NCBI RefSeq assembly: GCF_000802235.1
Contig: NZ_JTDL01000123.1
Coordinates: 47,731-111,730, forward strand
Direction of reading: 5' to 3'
Source: Sinomonas humi
GTDB lineage: Bacteria > Actinomycetota > Actinomycetes > Actinomycetales > Micrococcaceae
DNA length: 64,000 nucleotides
Shown here: piece after piece, positions 7,089 through 16,157 of the stretch
Layout of the letters: each line of letters opens with the position of its first letter
Numbering within the stretch: the stretch's first letter is position 1
Notes under the pieces: model-generated
What the model was told of the DNA's origin: nothing
Database searches by the model: none
The model's input: the letters and a program-made list of their open reading frames with translations, nothing else
Program-made: the position numbers and the translations under genes

Positions 7089-7322
7089 ATGAGTGGCGCT
7101 GCAATGGCGCAGAAGCCGCAGGGTGCATCGGCCGATTCCGGGCTGGCCGCCGAGTCGGAGCTTCACTACCGATCGCTGTGGATCCTGCAGCACCTTCTTG
7201 AGGGCTCCGAGTTGGCGTCAGAGACCAAGACCCGTCTCCGGGAACTCGTCGAGGAGCATGCCGCCGATCCCGAGCAGGCCCTTCTCGAGCACCTTCGTGA
7301 GGTCCGCGCCCCCCTGACATGA
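7089..7322 (+). CDS. hypothetical helical protein, 77 aa
   Basis: The ATG at 7089 (or an internal one at 7104) lies about 17 nt after the -10 box of an O5-type promoter. The C-terminal two thirds (SELHYRSLWILQHLLEGSEL and TKTRLRELVEEHAADPEQ) is strongly helical with alternating charges. No signal peptide or membrane segment is present and no family is recognised. Shared promoter architecture with the sigma gene and the sigma fragment places it in the same regulon, where a sigma-binding role would be possible but is only a guess. Confidence 0.6.
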   Translation: MSGAAMAQKPQGASADSGLAAESELHYRSLWILQHLLEGSELASETKTRLRELVEEHAADPEQALLEHLREVRAPLT

Positions 7323-7347
7323 AAGCTCGCCTTGCGCGGAGGGTTGG

Positions 7348-8229
7348 ATGAAGATCTTCGTAACCGGCGCATCCGGATGGATTGGTTCAGCGCTCATTCC
7401 GGAACTTGTCGGGGCCGGCCATGAGGTTCTGGGGCTGGCTCGATCGGATAGGTCGGCGGCCGTCGTGGCCGCACGCGGCGCCGAGGTGCTTCGCGGTGAG
7501 CTGACGGATCAAGGCGCCTTGACGGCGGGAGCGAAGGCATCGGACGGCGTCATCCATCTCGCATTCATCCACGACTTCACGGATTTCGCCGCAGCAGTGA
7601 GGGCCGACGCCGACGCGATCGCCATCCTCGGAGCTGCGCTCGAGGGTTCGGGAAAGCCGCTCGTCATCGCGTCCGGGACCCCCGTTGTGCCCGGCCGCCT
7701 CGCGACCGAACGTGACAGGAACGCCTCGACCTCCCCTGCAGCCGCCCGGGAGGAGAATGCCCAGGCCCTCCTGGGCATGGCTGACCGCGAAGTCCGCCCC
7801 GTCGTCGTGCGCCTCCCCAGGAGTGTGCACGGGGAAGGCGACGCGCACGGGTTCGTGGCCCGCCTCATCGCGACTGCGCGCGAACGGAGGGTTTCGGGCT
7901 ACGTCGGCGACGGCTCCAACCGCTGGCCCGCTGTTCACGTGCTGGACGCGGCCCGCCTGTTCCGCCTAGGCGTGGAAGAGGCGCCGCCCGCGTCGGTCCT
8001 TCACGCCGTGGGGGATGAAGGGGTCGCGATCGGGGACATCGCGGCGGAGATCGGGCGCCGTCTGGAGCTTCCGACGGCGCCCGTCCCGGCCGAGCAGTTC
8101 GGTTTCCTCGGCGGGATCCTTGCCCAGGACCAACCGGCTTCCGCCGAGCTCACGCGGCAACTGCTCCCGTGGGAGCCAGAGCACCCCGGGCTACTCGAGG
8201 ACCTTGCGAAGGACCACTATTTCGCCTGA
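7348..8229 (+). CDS. NAD(P)-dependent epimerase/dehydratase-type SDR
   Basis: This 293-aa soluble protein has an N-terminal Rossmann fold with VTGASGWIGSALI and belongs to the extended/atypical short-chain dehydrogenase group. The usual YxxxK pair is not obvious at the expected place, so it may be an atypical SDR. A likely substrate-binding stretch is VRLPRSVHGEGDAHGF. It starts at ATG 7348 after CGCGGAGGG. It follows the small gene at 7089 by 25 bp and could be cotranscribed from the O5 promoter. The substrate is unknown. Confidence 0.85.
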   Translation: MKIFVTGASGWIGSALIPELVGAGHEVLGLARSDRSAAVVAARGAEVLRGELTDQGALTAGAKASDGVIHLAFIHDFTDFAAAVRADADAIAILGAALEGSGKPLVIASGTPVVPGRLATERDRNASTSPAAAREENAQALLGMADREVRPVVVRLPRSVHGEGDAHGFVARLIATARERRVSGYVGDGSNRWPAVHVLDAARLFRLGVEEAPPASVLHAVGDEGVAIGDIAAEIGRRLELPTAPVPAEQFGFLGGILAQDQPASAELTRQLLPWEPEHPGLLEDLAKDHYFA

Positions 8230-8257
8230 GCGCCCGGTTCGCCTGAGCGCTCCGGCT

Positions 8258-10132
8258 CTACGCCCGGTCGGCCAAGCGTCGGGCTGCCTCCGCGATAGCG
8301 TCGGCGTCGATCTTCGCCCAAGCCATGAGTTCCGCGCCCGTCCCCGAGCCCGGCATGCCGCGCACCGCGAGGTGCTCGACCTCGAGGCTCGTACGCCCTC
8401 CCGAGAGGAGGCTCTCGACCACGGCGGACCCGAGCCCGCCTTCAGGGTGATGGTCCTCGACGACGACGAACTTGCCTCCCGTGGCATCCGCGGCTGAGCG
8501 CAAGGCGGCCTCGTCGATCGGTTTGATCGAGTAGCAGTCGATCACCCGGGCGTTGATGCCGTCCTTCCCGAGTTGCTCGGCAGCATCGAGACACGCGTGA
8601 AGTGTCACGCCCGCACCGACGAGGGTGACGTCGCTGCCCTCCCGCAGCGTCTTCGAGCCGCCCACCGAAAAGTCCTCGTCCGGGCCGTAGAGCACGGGGT
8701 AAGCACCGCGCGTCGTACGGAGATAGCTGATGCCGCGAGTCTCTGCCATCCGCTCCACGAGGGCCGCGGTGCTCGTCGCGTCGCTCGGATACAAGACGGT
8801 GGAACCGTGCACCGAGCGCATCATCGCGAGGTCTTCGAGGGCCATCTGCGAAGGCCCGTCGGCCCCGATCTCGATTCCGGCGTGGGAACCGACCAGCCGG
8901 AGGTCTGCCCTCGAAACGGCGCCCATTCGGATGAAATCGTGGGCGCGGGTGAGGAACGCGGCGAACGTGGAGGCGAACGCGGTATACCCGCGCACGTTGA
9001 TCCCGGTCGCCGCCGCAACGAGCTGCTGCTCCGCGATATACATCTCGAAGAAGCGGTCCGGAATCTCTTGCGCGAATTCGTTGGCGTACGTCGAGTTGCT
9101 CACCTCGGCGTCGAGGGCGACGACGGCGGGATTCGCAGCTCCCAGCGCGGCGAGCGCCTGGCCGTACGCCTTGCGCGTGGCTACCTTCTCGCCGACCTCG
9201 TACTGCGGCAGGTCAACCTTGCCCGCCTGGCCGCGCGCCCCGCCGTCGGACGCTTCGCCCTCTGGGAGCGGCCCCCGCACGCGCACGTCCCGCGTACCCC
9301 CGAGCTCCTTGATGGCGCGCTCGGCCATGTCCTCGGGGAACGGCTTGCCGTGCCAGTCCGGGCTGTCTTCCACTTCGGAGAAGCCCTTGCCCTTGACCGT
9401 CTTCGCGATGATGACGGTCGGCCTCTCATCCGAATCGTCCTCCGCCTCGCTGAGGGCTTCGTCGATCGCGGTCAGGTTGTGCCCGTCGATCCTGATGACG
9501 CGGGCGCCGAACGCCTCGGCTCGCCGAGCATACGCCGCGGTGTCCCAGCCGAGGTCGGTTTCACCACGCTGGCCGAGACGGTTCACGTCGATGATCGCGA
9601 CGAGGTTCGAGAGCTTGTAGTGCGAGGCCTTGTCGAGGGCCTCCCAGATCGAGCCCTCTGCGAGTTCACTGTCCCCGCACAGCACCCACACTCGGTAGGG
9701 GAGCTTGTCGAGGTACTTGCCGGCGAGGGCGATGCCGACGCCGTCGGGCAGGCCCTGCCCGAGCGACCCGGTGGCGACGTCGACCCATGGCAGCACTGGC
9801 GTCGGGTGGCCTTCGAGGCGCTCGCCGAAGCGGCGGTAGCCGTTGAGCAGCTCGTCCTCCGAGACGACGCCGACGGCCCGGAACACCGAGTAAACGAGGG
9901 GCGACGCGTGGCCTTTCGAGAAGACAAGGTGATCGTTGCGCGCGTCGTCCGGGTTGTCCCAGTCGTAGCGCAGATGCCGGCTGATGAGCACAGCCAGCAC
10001 GTCTGCGGCGGACATGGACGACGTCGGGTGGCCAGAGCCGGCGCTCGTGCTCGAGCGGACCGAGTCCACCCGCAATTGGGCGGCTACCTCTGCGACGGTA
10101 TCGAGGTCAGGCTTCGTGAGTGTCTCTGTCAT
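8258..10132 (-). CDS. tkt: transketolase
   Basis: This 624-aa thiamine diphosphate enzyme transfers two-carbon units between sugar phosphates in the pentose phosphate pathway. It contains the N-terminal TPP domain (GSGHPTSSMSAADVLAVL; CGDSELAEGSIWEALDKA), the pyrimidine-binding domain (YIAEQQLVAAATGINVRGY) and the C-terminal transketolase domain. Its length and SAGSGHPTSS start resemble the shorter, animal-like transketolases rather than the 660-700-aa bacterial TktA type; a dihydroxyacetone-synthase-like role is less likely. The ATG at 10132 follows AAAGG. It stands alone between the epimerase-type SDR and the cyclic di-GMP genes. Confidence 0.9.
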   Translation of the reverse strand: MTETLTKPDLDTVAEVAAQLRVDSVRSSTSAGSGHPTSSMSAADVLAVLISRHLRYDWDNPDDARNDHLVFSKGHASPLVYSVFRAVGVVSEDELLNGYRRFGERLEGHPTPVLPWVDVATGSLGQGLPDGVGIALAGKYLDKLPYRVWVLCGDSELAEGSIWEALDKASHYKLSNLVAIIDVNRLGQRGETDLGWDTAAYARRAEAFGARVIRIDGHNLTAIDEALSEAEDDSDERPTVIIAKTVKGKGFSEVEDSPDWHGKPFPEDMAERAIKELGGTRDVRVRGPLPEGEASDGGARGQAGKVDLPQYEVGEKVATRKAYGQALAALGAANPAVVALDAEVSNSTYANEFAQEIPDRFFEMYIAEQQLVAAATGINVRGYTAFASTFAAFLTRAHDFIRMGAVSRADLRLVGSHAGIEIGADGPSQMALEDLAMMRSVHGSTVLYPSDATSTAALVERMAETRGISYLRTTRGAYPVLYGPDEDFSVGGSKTLREGSDVTLVGAGVTLHACLDAAEQLGKDGINARVIDCYSIKPIDEAALRSAADATGGKFVVVEDHHPEGGLGSAVVESLLSGGRTSLEVEHLAVRGMPGSGTGAELMAWAKIDADAIAEAARRLADRA

Positions 10133-10211
10133 CGTGCGACCTTTGCGTTTCTCGACTGTACCGGTAGCTCCATTACCCTCCCGGCTGCCGTGGCAAGCAA
10201 GGGTTGATGGA

Positions 10212-11504
10212 CTAGCGGACGACGGCGGTCGGGAGCCCGGAGACGAGGAGCTCGGTCATCGCCTCGGCCGGCAGGGGGCGGCTGAAGTAGTAGCCCTGAC
10301 CCGACGTCGCCCCCAAGCGTCGGAGGATCTCGGCCTGCTCGGCCGTCTCGATGCCCTCGATGACAGTCGTCAGCCCGCACGCGGTGACGAGGTTGACGAC
10401 GGCGTTGAGGAACCGCCGTTGGCCCACGTCCTCGACAAGGTTGCCGAGGAGCGAGCGGTCGATCTTCGCCCGGGTGACCGGAAGTCGCCGCAGGTAGCTG
10501 ATCGACGAATAGCCCGTCCCGAAGTCATCGATGTCGAGCCCTACACCGAGTCGGCGGAGCCCATGCAGCGAATAAGTGTCGACGTCGTCGCCAGCGACGA
10601 AGGAGGCTTCGGTGAGCTCCAAGGTGAGGTGTCGCGGCTCGACGCCAGCATCCTCGAGCGCGTGACGAACCTGTTCAATGAACTCGAAGTGCTGGAGCTC
10701 AGCAGGCGTGATGTTGACGCTCACGGTGAAGTCGTCGGAGAGGTCGAGGGTCTCCTGCCAGATCTTGAGCTGCGCGAGCGCTTCCGCCAGAACATGCCGA
10801 TCAAGTTCGCCCGCGACTCCGAGATCCTCGGCGAGCGGGATGAATTCGTCCGGCCGCACGGGGCCGAGCGCCGGATGAGTCCACCGCGCGAGCACCTCCA
10901 CACCCTCGATGCGGCCCGAGTGCAGGCCGACGATCGGCTGGTAGACAGTGCCGATGCGGCCATCCCGGATCGCGTCGGTGAGGTCGGTGATGATCGTCCG
11001 GTGAATCTGTAGGGCGTGCAGCATGAACGGCTCGAAGACCTTGACGAGGCCTCGGCCCTCGGCCTTCGCAGCGTCGAGGGCGACCCCTGCCTCTCGAATA
11101 ACCTCGTTCGCAGGCTGCCCGATCTCCGCTCCCCGCACCCCGATGCTGACGCTCAGAATGGGTCCAGACCGGCCGCTGTCGACGTTGCGGATCCCTCGTT
11201 GGATGGCACCGCCAAGCCGACGGGCCTCGGCGACGGTGGCGTTCTCGAGGAGGACGGCGAACTCGTCACGGTCGAGCTGGGCGGCGAGGCCGCGCTGCCC
11301 CACCGCTTCGGACAACGTCCGCAACACCTCGGCGACGATGCGGTCGCCCTCATTCGGGCCGAGGTTGTACGTGATCCAGTTGAAGGAATCAAGGCTCACA
11401 AGCAGCATGGCCGGAGGTTTGCGCTCGGGCCCAATCGCGCCGAGAGCGGATTCGAGCGCTCGCAGCACCTCGCGCGATCGGTCTTGCCAGACGAGCGGAG
11501 GCAC
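10212..11504 (-). CDS. cyclic di-GMP phosphodiesterase with degenerate GGDEF
   Basis: This 430-aa cytosolic protein has an N-terminal GGDEF domain (about 1-165) whose signature has become LDRDEF and whose substrate loop is altered, so it should not make cyclic di-GMP. The EAL domain (about 175-425) keeps the residues expected for hydrolysis: YQPIV, EVLARW, SVNITP, ELTEAS, DDFGTGYSS, KIDRS, EGIET and QGYYFSRPLP. The start is GTG 11504 after GGGAGGAAAG. It lies 59 bp downstream of the GGDEF-active gene and is probably cotranscribed with it, so synthesis and breakdown are encoded side by side. Confidence 0.92.
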   Translation of the reverse strand: MPPLVWQDRSREVLRALESALGAIGPERKPPAMLLVSLDSFNWITYNLGPNEGDRIVAEVLRTLSEAVGQRGLAAQLDRDEFAVLLENATVAEARRLGGAIQRGIRNVDSGRSGPILSVSIGVRGAEIGQPANEVIREAGVALDAAKAEGRGLVKVFEPFMLHALQIHRTIITDLTDAIRDGRIGTVYQPIVGLHSGRIEGVEVLARWTHPALGPVRPDEFIPLAEDLGVAGELDRHVLAEALAQLKIWQETLDLSDDFTVSVNITPAELQHFEFIEQVRHALEDAGVEPRHLTLELTEASFVAGDDVDTYSLHGLRRLGVGLDIDDFGTGYSSISYLRRLPVTRAKIDRSLLGNLVEDVGQRRFLNAVVNLVTACGLTTVIEGIETAEQAEILRRLGATSGQGYYFSRPLPAEAMTELLVSGLPTAVVR

Positions 11505-11563
11505 GGCGCTCTTTCCTCCCCTTGTGTTGTTGAGTGACAGTCCAAGCTGTGGGCGGCGGACCT

Positions 11564-13306
11564 CTATGACACGTTAGGGGCGCCCTCGTCCGCGAAGCAA
11601 ACCATCTCACTGCGCGCGGCGAAGGAGACTCGAAGCGACTCTGTGATGAGCGGCCCCTGTGCCCGGTCGCAGCCGAGTTCCCGCAGGACCTCAAGCTGCC
11701 CGGGCCGTTCGATTCCAGGAGCGCTTACTGCAATCCCGAGAGCGTGGCCCATGCTGACGACGCCCCCGAGAATGACAGCGTCCGTCGGGTCGACGTCCAC
11801 TCGCGCCGCGAGCGACGGGGCAACGTTGAGCACGCTGAAGGGCAGACTGCGGAGCAACGCGACTGTCGCCTGCTCGCTCCCGTAATGGTCGAGCGCGATC
11901 TCGACCCCTGCCCTGCGCAGCCGTTTGAGCTGACCGCTCGCCTGTTCAGGGTCGACGAGGCCAATGCGCCCGCTGAAGTCGAGCTGGAGGGCGGCGCCAG
12001 GGAGCTCGTGCTTGGCCAACGCGGCAAGCACGTCTTCGGCCAGCTTTCCCGTGGACAGCCAGGCGGGGGAGACATCGAGCGCGATGCGGCTCGGCCTGCC
12101 CTCGTCACGGAGCATTCTGGCCTGGGCACAGACACGGTCGACGGCGCCGCGACCGATCGCTTGGCCCTCACCGCTGCGGTCGGCTACCGGCATGAATTCG
12201 TCGGCCCTCAGCAGCCCGAGCTCGGGTGTGTCCCAGCTGAGTCGTGCCTGAAGGTCGGAACACGAGTTGCTCGTGAGTTCGAGGACCGGCTCGAAGGAGA
12301 AATCGAACGCGTCTTCTTCGATCGCCTCGGCGAGGCGACGCCTGATCTGCGCGAGCCGCGCGAACGGGTCGCTTTCCCGACGGTCGAGGCGCTGGACGCG
12401 CTGTTTGCCGTGCTGCTTCCCGGCGAGCATGGCCCCATCGGCATGCCGCAGGAGGGCGTCGAGCGGGCCGAGCGCGTCGTCCCCCTCGACCTCCTTGCCC
12501 ATGACGAGGCCGATAGTGGCCGAGAGCTGGAGGGAATACTCGCCGTACGGAAGCGGCTCGAGGATCGCGTCCAGAACCCGCTGACCGACCCTCTGCGCGT
12601 CCAGCTCCGAGATGTCGGCCAGGAGCGCGATGAACTCGTCCCCGCCGAGGCGGACCGCGACGTCGCTCGTGCGGAGCGAGGCTTGCAGTCGCCTGCTGAA
12701 CTGTACGAGGACCTCGTTTCCCACGTCGTGGCCGTGGGTGTCATTGACCGTCTTGAAGTTGTCGAGGTCGATGTAGAGGATGGCAGTTCGCTCGGGGTCC
12801 GAGGATGCGAGGAAAGAGGTGCCCTGTTCCGAGAGCCAGCGGCGGTTGGGTAGGCCCGTGAGGGCGTCATGCCAGGCGGCGTGGCGGAGTCTTGCCGAGA
12901 GCTCCTCGAAGACGCGGGAGACGGCGACGGCGCGCGGTCCGCCTTCACCCAAGAGGAGGAAGTCGTCGTAACGCACGGGCTCGGGCCGCGCGAGCGCGAG
13001 GTCGGCGGCCTCTTCGAGCCCGATATCTCCGGCGACCACGAGCTGGTATTCCGGCACGAGTCGGGCTGCTGTACTACGGGCGTGCAGTGCCCGGCCGTAG
13101 CCGAGCCGTCCCGAGAGCTGGTACTCGACTTGGCCGCGGGTGAGAATCCCCCAAGGGCCCTCCCGGCGCGCGACGGCAACTGCCCGCAAATTCCGGTCGT
13201 GTCGGAACAGCTCGTCCACCACGTTGACGGGAGCGTCAGCTGGAACAACCGGGATCGCGACGCCGAGCTCGCCGACAGACTCGACAGGAGGACCCATCTT
13301 GACCAC
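11564..13306 (-). CDS. diguanylate cyclase with N-terminal sensor and degenerate EAL
   Basis: From the GTG at 13306 (AGGAGG 6 nt upstream) the protein has 580 aa. Residues 1-140 resemble a CBS-pair-like sensor (VPADAPVNVVDELFRHDRNL). The GGDEF domain (about 145-310) is intact: HDALTGLPNRRW, DLDNFKTVNDTHGHDVG and RLGGDEF, with an RxxD inhibitory site (RTSD) five residues before the signature. The EAL domain has lost most catalytic residues (DLQARL, LQLDFSG, LDHYGSEQA, VLNVAPS) and is probably a sensor or scaffold. The open frame extends to 13387, but that would overlap the divergent glycosyltransferase start. Confidence 0.9.
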   Translation of the reverse strand: MVKMGPPVESVGELGVAIPVVPADAPVNVVDELFRHDRNLRAVAVARREGPWGILTRGQVEYQLSGRLGYGRALHARSTAARLVPEYQLVVAGDIGLEEAADLALARPEPVRYDDFLLLGEGGPRAVAVSRVFEELSARLRHAAWHDALTGLPNRRWLSEQGTSFLASSDPERTAILYIDLDNFKTVNDTHGHDVGNEVLVQFSRRLQASLRTSDVAVRLGGDEFIALLADISELDAQRVGQRVLDAILEPLPYGEYSLQLSATIGLVMGKEVEGDDALGPLDALLRHADGAMLAGKQHGKQRVQRLDRRESDPFARLAQIRRRLAEAIEEDAFDFSFEPVLELTSNSCSDLQARLSWDTPELGLLRADEFMPVADRSGEGQAIGRGAVDRVCAQARMLRDEGRPSRIALDVSPAWLSTGKLAEDVLAALAKHELPGAALQLDFSGRIGLVDPEQASGQLKRLRRAGVEIALDHYGSEQATVALLRSLPFSVLNVAPSLAARVDVDPTDAVILGGVVSMGHALGIAVSAPGIERPGQLEVLRELGCDRAQGPLITESLRVSFAARSEMVCFADEGAPNVS

Positions 13307-13379
13307 TGATCCCCTCCTGCCGCTTCCTCGACAATTGGACATGTACATTTCACATGCTACGCGCTGGTAAGTTTGATCG

Positions 13380-14801
13380 GTGCGCACTTCCTGGTTTCAG
13401 CGCCTTGTAGGACTCTTCATCCTTGCAGCCGTCGCCGGTGCAGCCTCTCTTCTCTGGTGGGGCGTCGCAGCGAGCGAGCCGCCCACGCTGTGGGCGCCCG
13501 TCAGGGTCAGCCTCGCCGGGGTATGGACCGTCCTGTACGACGCCCACGCTCCCGACACCCGCGTCGTCGTCGCGGCAGTCGCGGTTGCCGTCATCCTCGG
13601 CGCCGCCGTTGCCTTCACGGAACGCATCATCGCGAACCGGGCCCGCCGCACACCAGTCCACGTCAGGACGCGCCCGATCGCGCCCAAGACCATCATGGCT
13701 GCGACACGGGGAGCGTTCGCAGGCCATGTGACGTTCACGGTGCTCATACCTGCCCACAACGAAGAGGCATCGCTGCCTGCGACCCTTGCGTCGCTGCTCG
13801 CCCAGAGCCGGCAGCCCGAGCGGATCGTCGTGGTTGCCGACAACTGTACGGACGGCACGGTGGACGTCGCCCGCCGCGCCGGGGTTGAAGTCTTCGAGTC
13901 ATCGGGCAACAGGGAAAAGAAGGGCGGCGCCCTGAACCAGGCGCTCCGCGAGGTGCTGCCCTCCCAAGGGGACAACGACGTCGTCATGGTCATGGACGCC
14001 GATACCACGCTCGACGGCGGATTCCTTTCCGAGGCGTCGCGTCGCTTCACCGACGATCGCGCTCTCATGGCCGTCGGCGGCCTCTTCTACGGTGAGCCTG
14101 GCCACGGCCTCATTGGACAGTTCCAGCGCAACGAGTACCTCCGCTACAGCAGGGAGATCCAGCGGCGGCGAGGGCGCGTCTTCGTCCTCACCGGAACCGC
14201 GTCTGTCTTCCGCCCCGCTGCACTGCGCGCCGTTGCTGAGAGCCGCGGTGTCCAGCTTCCCGGCCGCAACGGTGACGTCTACGACACGGCCGCCCTCACC
14301 GAGGACAACGAGCTCACGCTTGCGATCAAGTCCCTCGGCGGCCTCACGATCTCGCCCTCGCAGTGCACTGTCGAGACTGAACTGATGCCGACGTGGCGCA
14401 TGCTGTGGGCGCAGCGACTCCGCTGGCAGCGCGGAGCCCTCGAGAATCTCGGGGCGTATGGGGTTACGCCTCAGACGCTGCGCTACTGGGCCCAGCAGGT
14501 CGGCATCGGCTACAGCGTGATCGCGCTTGGCGCGTATCTCGTGCTGTTCGCCATCATGGTCCTCGCCGTCGATTCCTGGGTCTGGTTCCCGTTCTGGCTC
14601 GGCCTCGGATCCCTGTTCATCGTGGAGCGGGTTGTGACGGTCTGGAAGGGCGGCTGGGCAGCCCGCCTGCTTGCGGCGACGATCTTGCCCGAGCTGCTCT
14701 TCGACATGTTCCTCAACGTCGTGTACGTGAAGGGCATCCTGGACATCACACGCGGCCAGAAGGCCACGTGGAAGCATCTCGCAAAGTCAAAGGTGGCGTA
14801 A
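13380..14801 (+). CDS. family 2 processive glycosyltransferase, membrane-bound
   Basis: This 473-aa protein resembles BcsA/PgaC/hyaluronan-type polysaccharide synthases. There are two N-terminal membrane helices, a cytosolic GT2 domain with LIPAHNEEASLP, ADNCTDGT, the DxD motif MDADT, the TED motif (LTEDNEL) and the processivity motif QRLRWQRG, then further C-terminal membrane helices. No PilZ domain is visible, so cyclic di-GMP control, if any, would act through a partner. GTG 13380 lacks a ribosome binding site; TAAGTT at 13368-13373 could be the -10 of a leaderless transcript. It is divergent from the diguanylate cyclase and coupled to the small membrane protein downstream. Confidence 0.88.
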   Translation: MRTSWFQRLVGLFILAAVAGAASLLWWGVAASEPPTLWAPVRVSLAGVWTVLYDAHAPDTRVVVAAVAVAVILGAAVAFTERIIANRARRTPVHVRTRPIAPKTIMAATRGAFAGHVTFTVLIPAHNEEASLPATLASLLAQSRQPERIVVVADNCTDGTVDVARRAGVEVFESSGNREKKGGALNQALREVLPSQGDNDVVMVMDADTTLDGGFLSEASRRFTDDRALMAVGGLFYGEPGHGLIGQFQRNEYLRYSREIQRRRGRVFVLTGTASVFRPAALRAVAESRGVQLPGRNGDVYDTAALTEDNELTLAIKSLGGLTISPSQCTVETELMPTWRMLWAQRLRWQRGALENLGAYGVTPQTLRYWAQQVGIGYSVIALGAYLVLFAIMVLAVDSWVWFPFWLGLGSLFIVERVVTVWKGGWAARLLAATILPELLFDMFLNVVYVKGILDITRGQKATWKHLAKSKVA

Positions 14802-15004
14802 TGGTCCCGCTCGGCGTCCTCCTTCCGCAGTCGATCCTTGCGACAAACACGTTCAACGTCCTGATGACGTTCGTGGCCATCAATACTCTGCTGTACGTCG
14901 CGCTCTCGATCCTCAAGGCCTTGCCGCGCCTCCGGGTGTCCCTTTTCCCGCGCCGCTACCGGCGCTCGGAGACGCGCAGCATCTACCCGGATGGCCCGCT
15001 CTGA
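14801..15004 (+). CDS. small membrane protein coupled to the glycosyltransferase
   Basis: The ATG at 14801 overlaps the TAA of the glycosyltransferase gene (TAATG), implying translational coupling. The 67-aa product has one strong membrane helix (NVLMTFVAINTLLYVALSIL) followed by a basic cytosolic tail (RYRRSETRSIYPDGPL). Its position suggests an accessory subunit of polysaccharide synthesis. I know of no named family for it. Confidence 0.7.
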   Translation: MVPLGVLLPQSILATNTFNVLMTFVAINTLLYVALSILKALPRLRVSLFPRRYRRSETRSIYPDGPL

Positions 15005-15096
15005 CCGAGGGGCAGTAATCACACTTACTGGCCGGGAGTCTCGGCCGATAGGGGAGAGGGAAATCGTCACCGCACCGTCCCACGAGAAATGGCCCC

Positions 15097-15345
15097 ATGA
15101 TCGTTGTCACCCGGCTCAACGGGTCCCGCTTTGCGGTCAATCCTGATCTCATCGAACGCGTCCAGGAGAATCCGGACACGACGCTCGTCATGGTCGGGGG
15201 CACGACGTACGTGGTGCAGGAGAGCCTCGCCGAGGTCATCGATCTGGTCGCCGGCTACCGCGCCCTCGTTCTCGCGACGGCCCGTGGACTGCCCGCCTTC
15301 GAGGGCCAGCACCTGAGCCTGGTTCCGCGGCCCGGAGAGCACTAG
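15097..15345 (+). CDS. flbD: FlbD family flagellar protein
   Basis: This 82-aa protein matches the FlbD family found beside flagellar stator genes: MIVVTRLNGSRFAVNPDLIE, then ENPDTTLVMVGGTTYVVQES. The family's role in stator or flagellum function is poorly defined. It sits 11 bp upstream of motA and should be cotranscribed with it. The C-terminal 20 residues are a short variable tail. Confidence 0.88.
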   Translation: MIVVTRLNGSRFAVNPDLIERVQENPDTTLVMVGGTTYVVQESLAEVIDLVAGYRALVLATARGLPAFEGQHLSLVPRPGEH

Positions 15346-15356
15346 GAGAGGGCCCC

Positions 15357-16157
15357 ATGGATCCTTCAATCGTCATCGGCCTCGTCTTGGCCTTCGGCTC
15401 AGTGGTCGCGATCGTGACCATGGAAGGCGCGAGCGTCACGGCGCTCCTCCTTCCGCCGCCCATGATCCTCGTCTTCGGCGCGACGCTCGCCGTGGGGTTG
15501 GCCGGCAACACTCTCAAGGACACGCTCCAGGCGTTCAAGGCCATGCCGAAGGCGCTCATGGGCAAGGCTTCGAAGCCGCAGGAGAGCATCGACCGCATCA
15601 TCGCCCTCGCGGAGAAGGCGCGTGCCGAGGGGCTTCTTTCGCTCGAGTCCGAAGCGACCGATGCGAAGGACCCGTTCCTGGCGCGGGCCCTCCAGAACGT
15701 CGCGGACGGTACCGACGGCGAGGAACTCCGCATCATGATGGAGGACGAGATCGGCACGCGCTCGCGGGCAGATCAGGCCAACGCCCGGTTCTTCGCTGCG
15801 CTCGGCGGGTACGCGCCCACAATCGGCATCATCGGCACGGTCGTCTCCCTCACCCACGTCCTCGAGAACCTCTCCGACCCCACGAGTCTGGGCCCAATGA
15901 TCGCAAGCGCCTTCGTCGCTACGCTCTGGGGCCTCTTGTCCGCAAACTTCATCTGGCTGCCGTTCTCGTCCCGCATTTCGCGGCTCTCCGAACTCGAGAT
16001 CGAGCGGATGACGCTCGTCATGGAGGGCATTCTCGCGGTGCAGGAGGGGGCACAGCCCATGCTCCTTGCAGACCGTCTTCGCGCGATGGTCCCCGACCAC
16101 CACTTCAAAGGCAAGGGGAAAGCCGACGCCAAGGAGAACGTGAGGGCCGCAGCGTGA
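15357..16157 (+). CDS. motA: flagellar motor stator protein MotA
   Basis: This 266-aa inner-membrane protein is the proton-channel subunit of the flagellar stator. It has the four-helix MotA pattern: N-terminal hairpin (MDPSIVIGLVLAFGSVVAIV; PPPMILVFGATLAVGLAG), a long cytosolic loop with IALAEKARAEGLLSLE, and two C-terminal helices (GGYAPTIGIIGTVVSL; GPMIASAFVATLWGLLSA). The stop codon overlaps the motB start by 4 nt. No other flagellar structural gene is in the window. Confidence 0.95.
   Translation: MDPSIVIGLVLAFGSVVAIVTMEGASVTALLLPPPMILVFGATLAVGLAGNTLKDTLQAFKAMPKALMGKASKPQESIDRIIALAEKARAEGLLSLESEATDAKDPFLARALQNVADGTDGEELRIMMEDEIGTRSRADQANARFFAALGGYAPTIGIIGTVVSLTHVLENLSDPTSLGPMIASAFVATLWGLLSANFIWLPFSSRISRLSELEIERMTLVMEGILAVQEGAQPMLLADRLRAMVPDHHFKGKGKADAKENVRAAA

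Noticed and set aside
8573..10207. 544-codon plus-strand frame opposite transketolase
   Set aside because: Shadow frame typical of high-GC DNA; transketolase motifs are on the minus strand.
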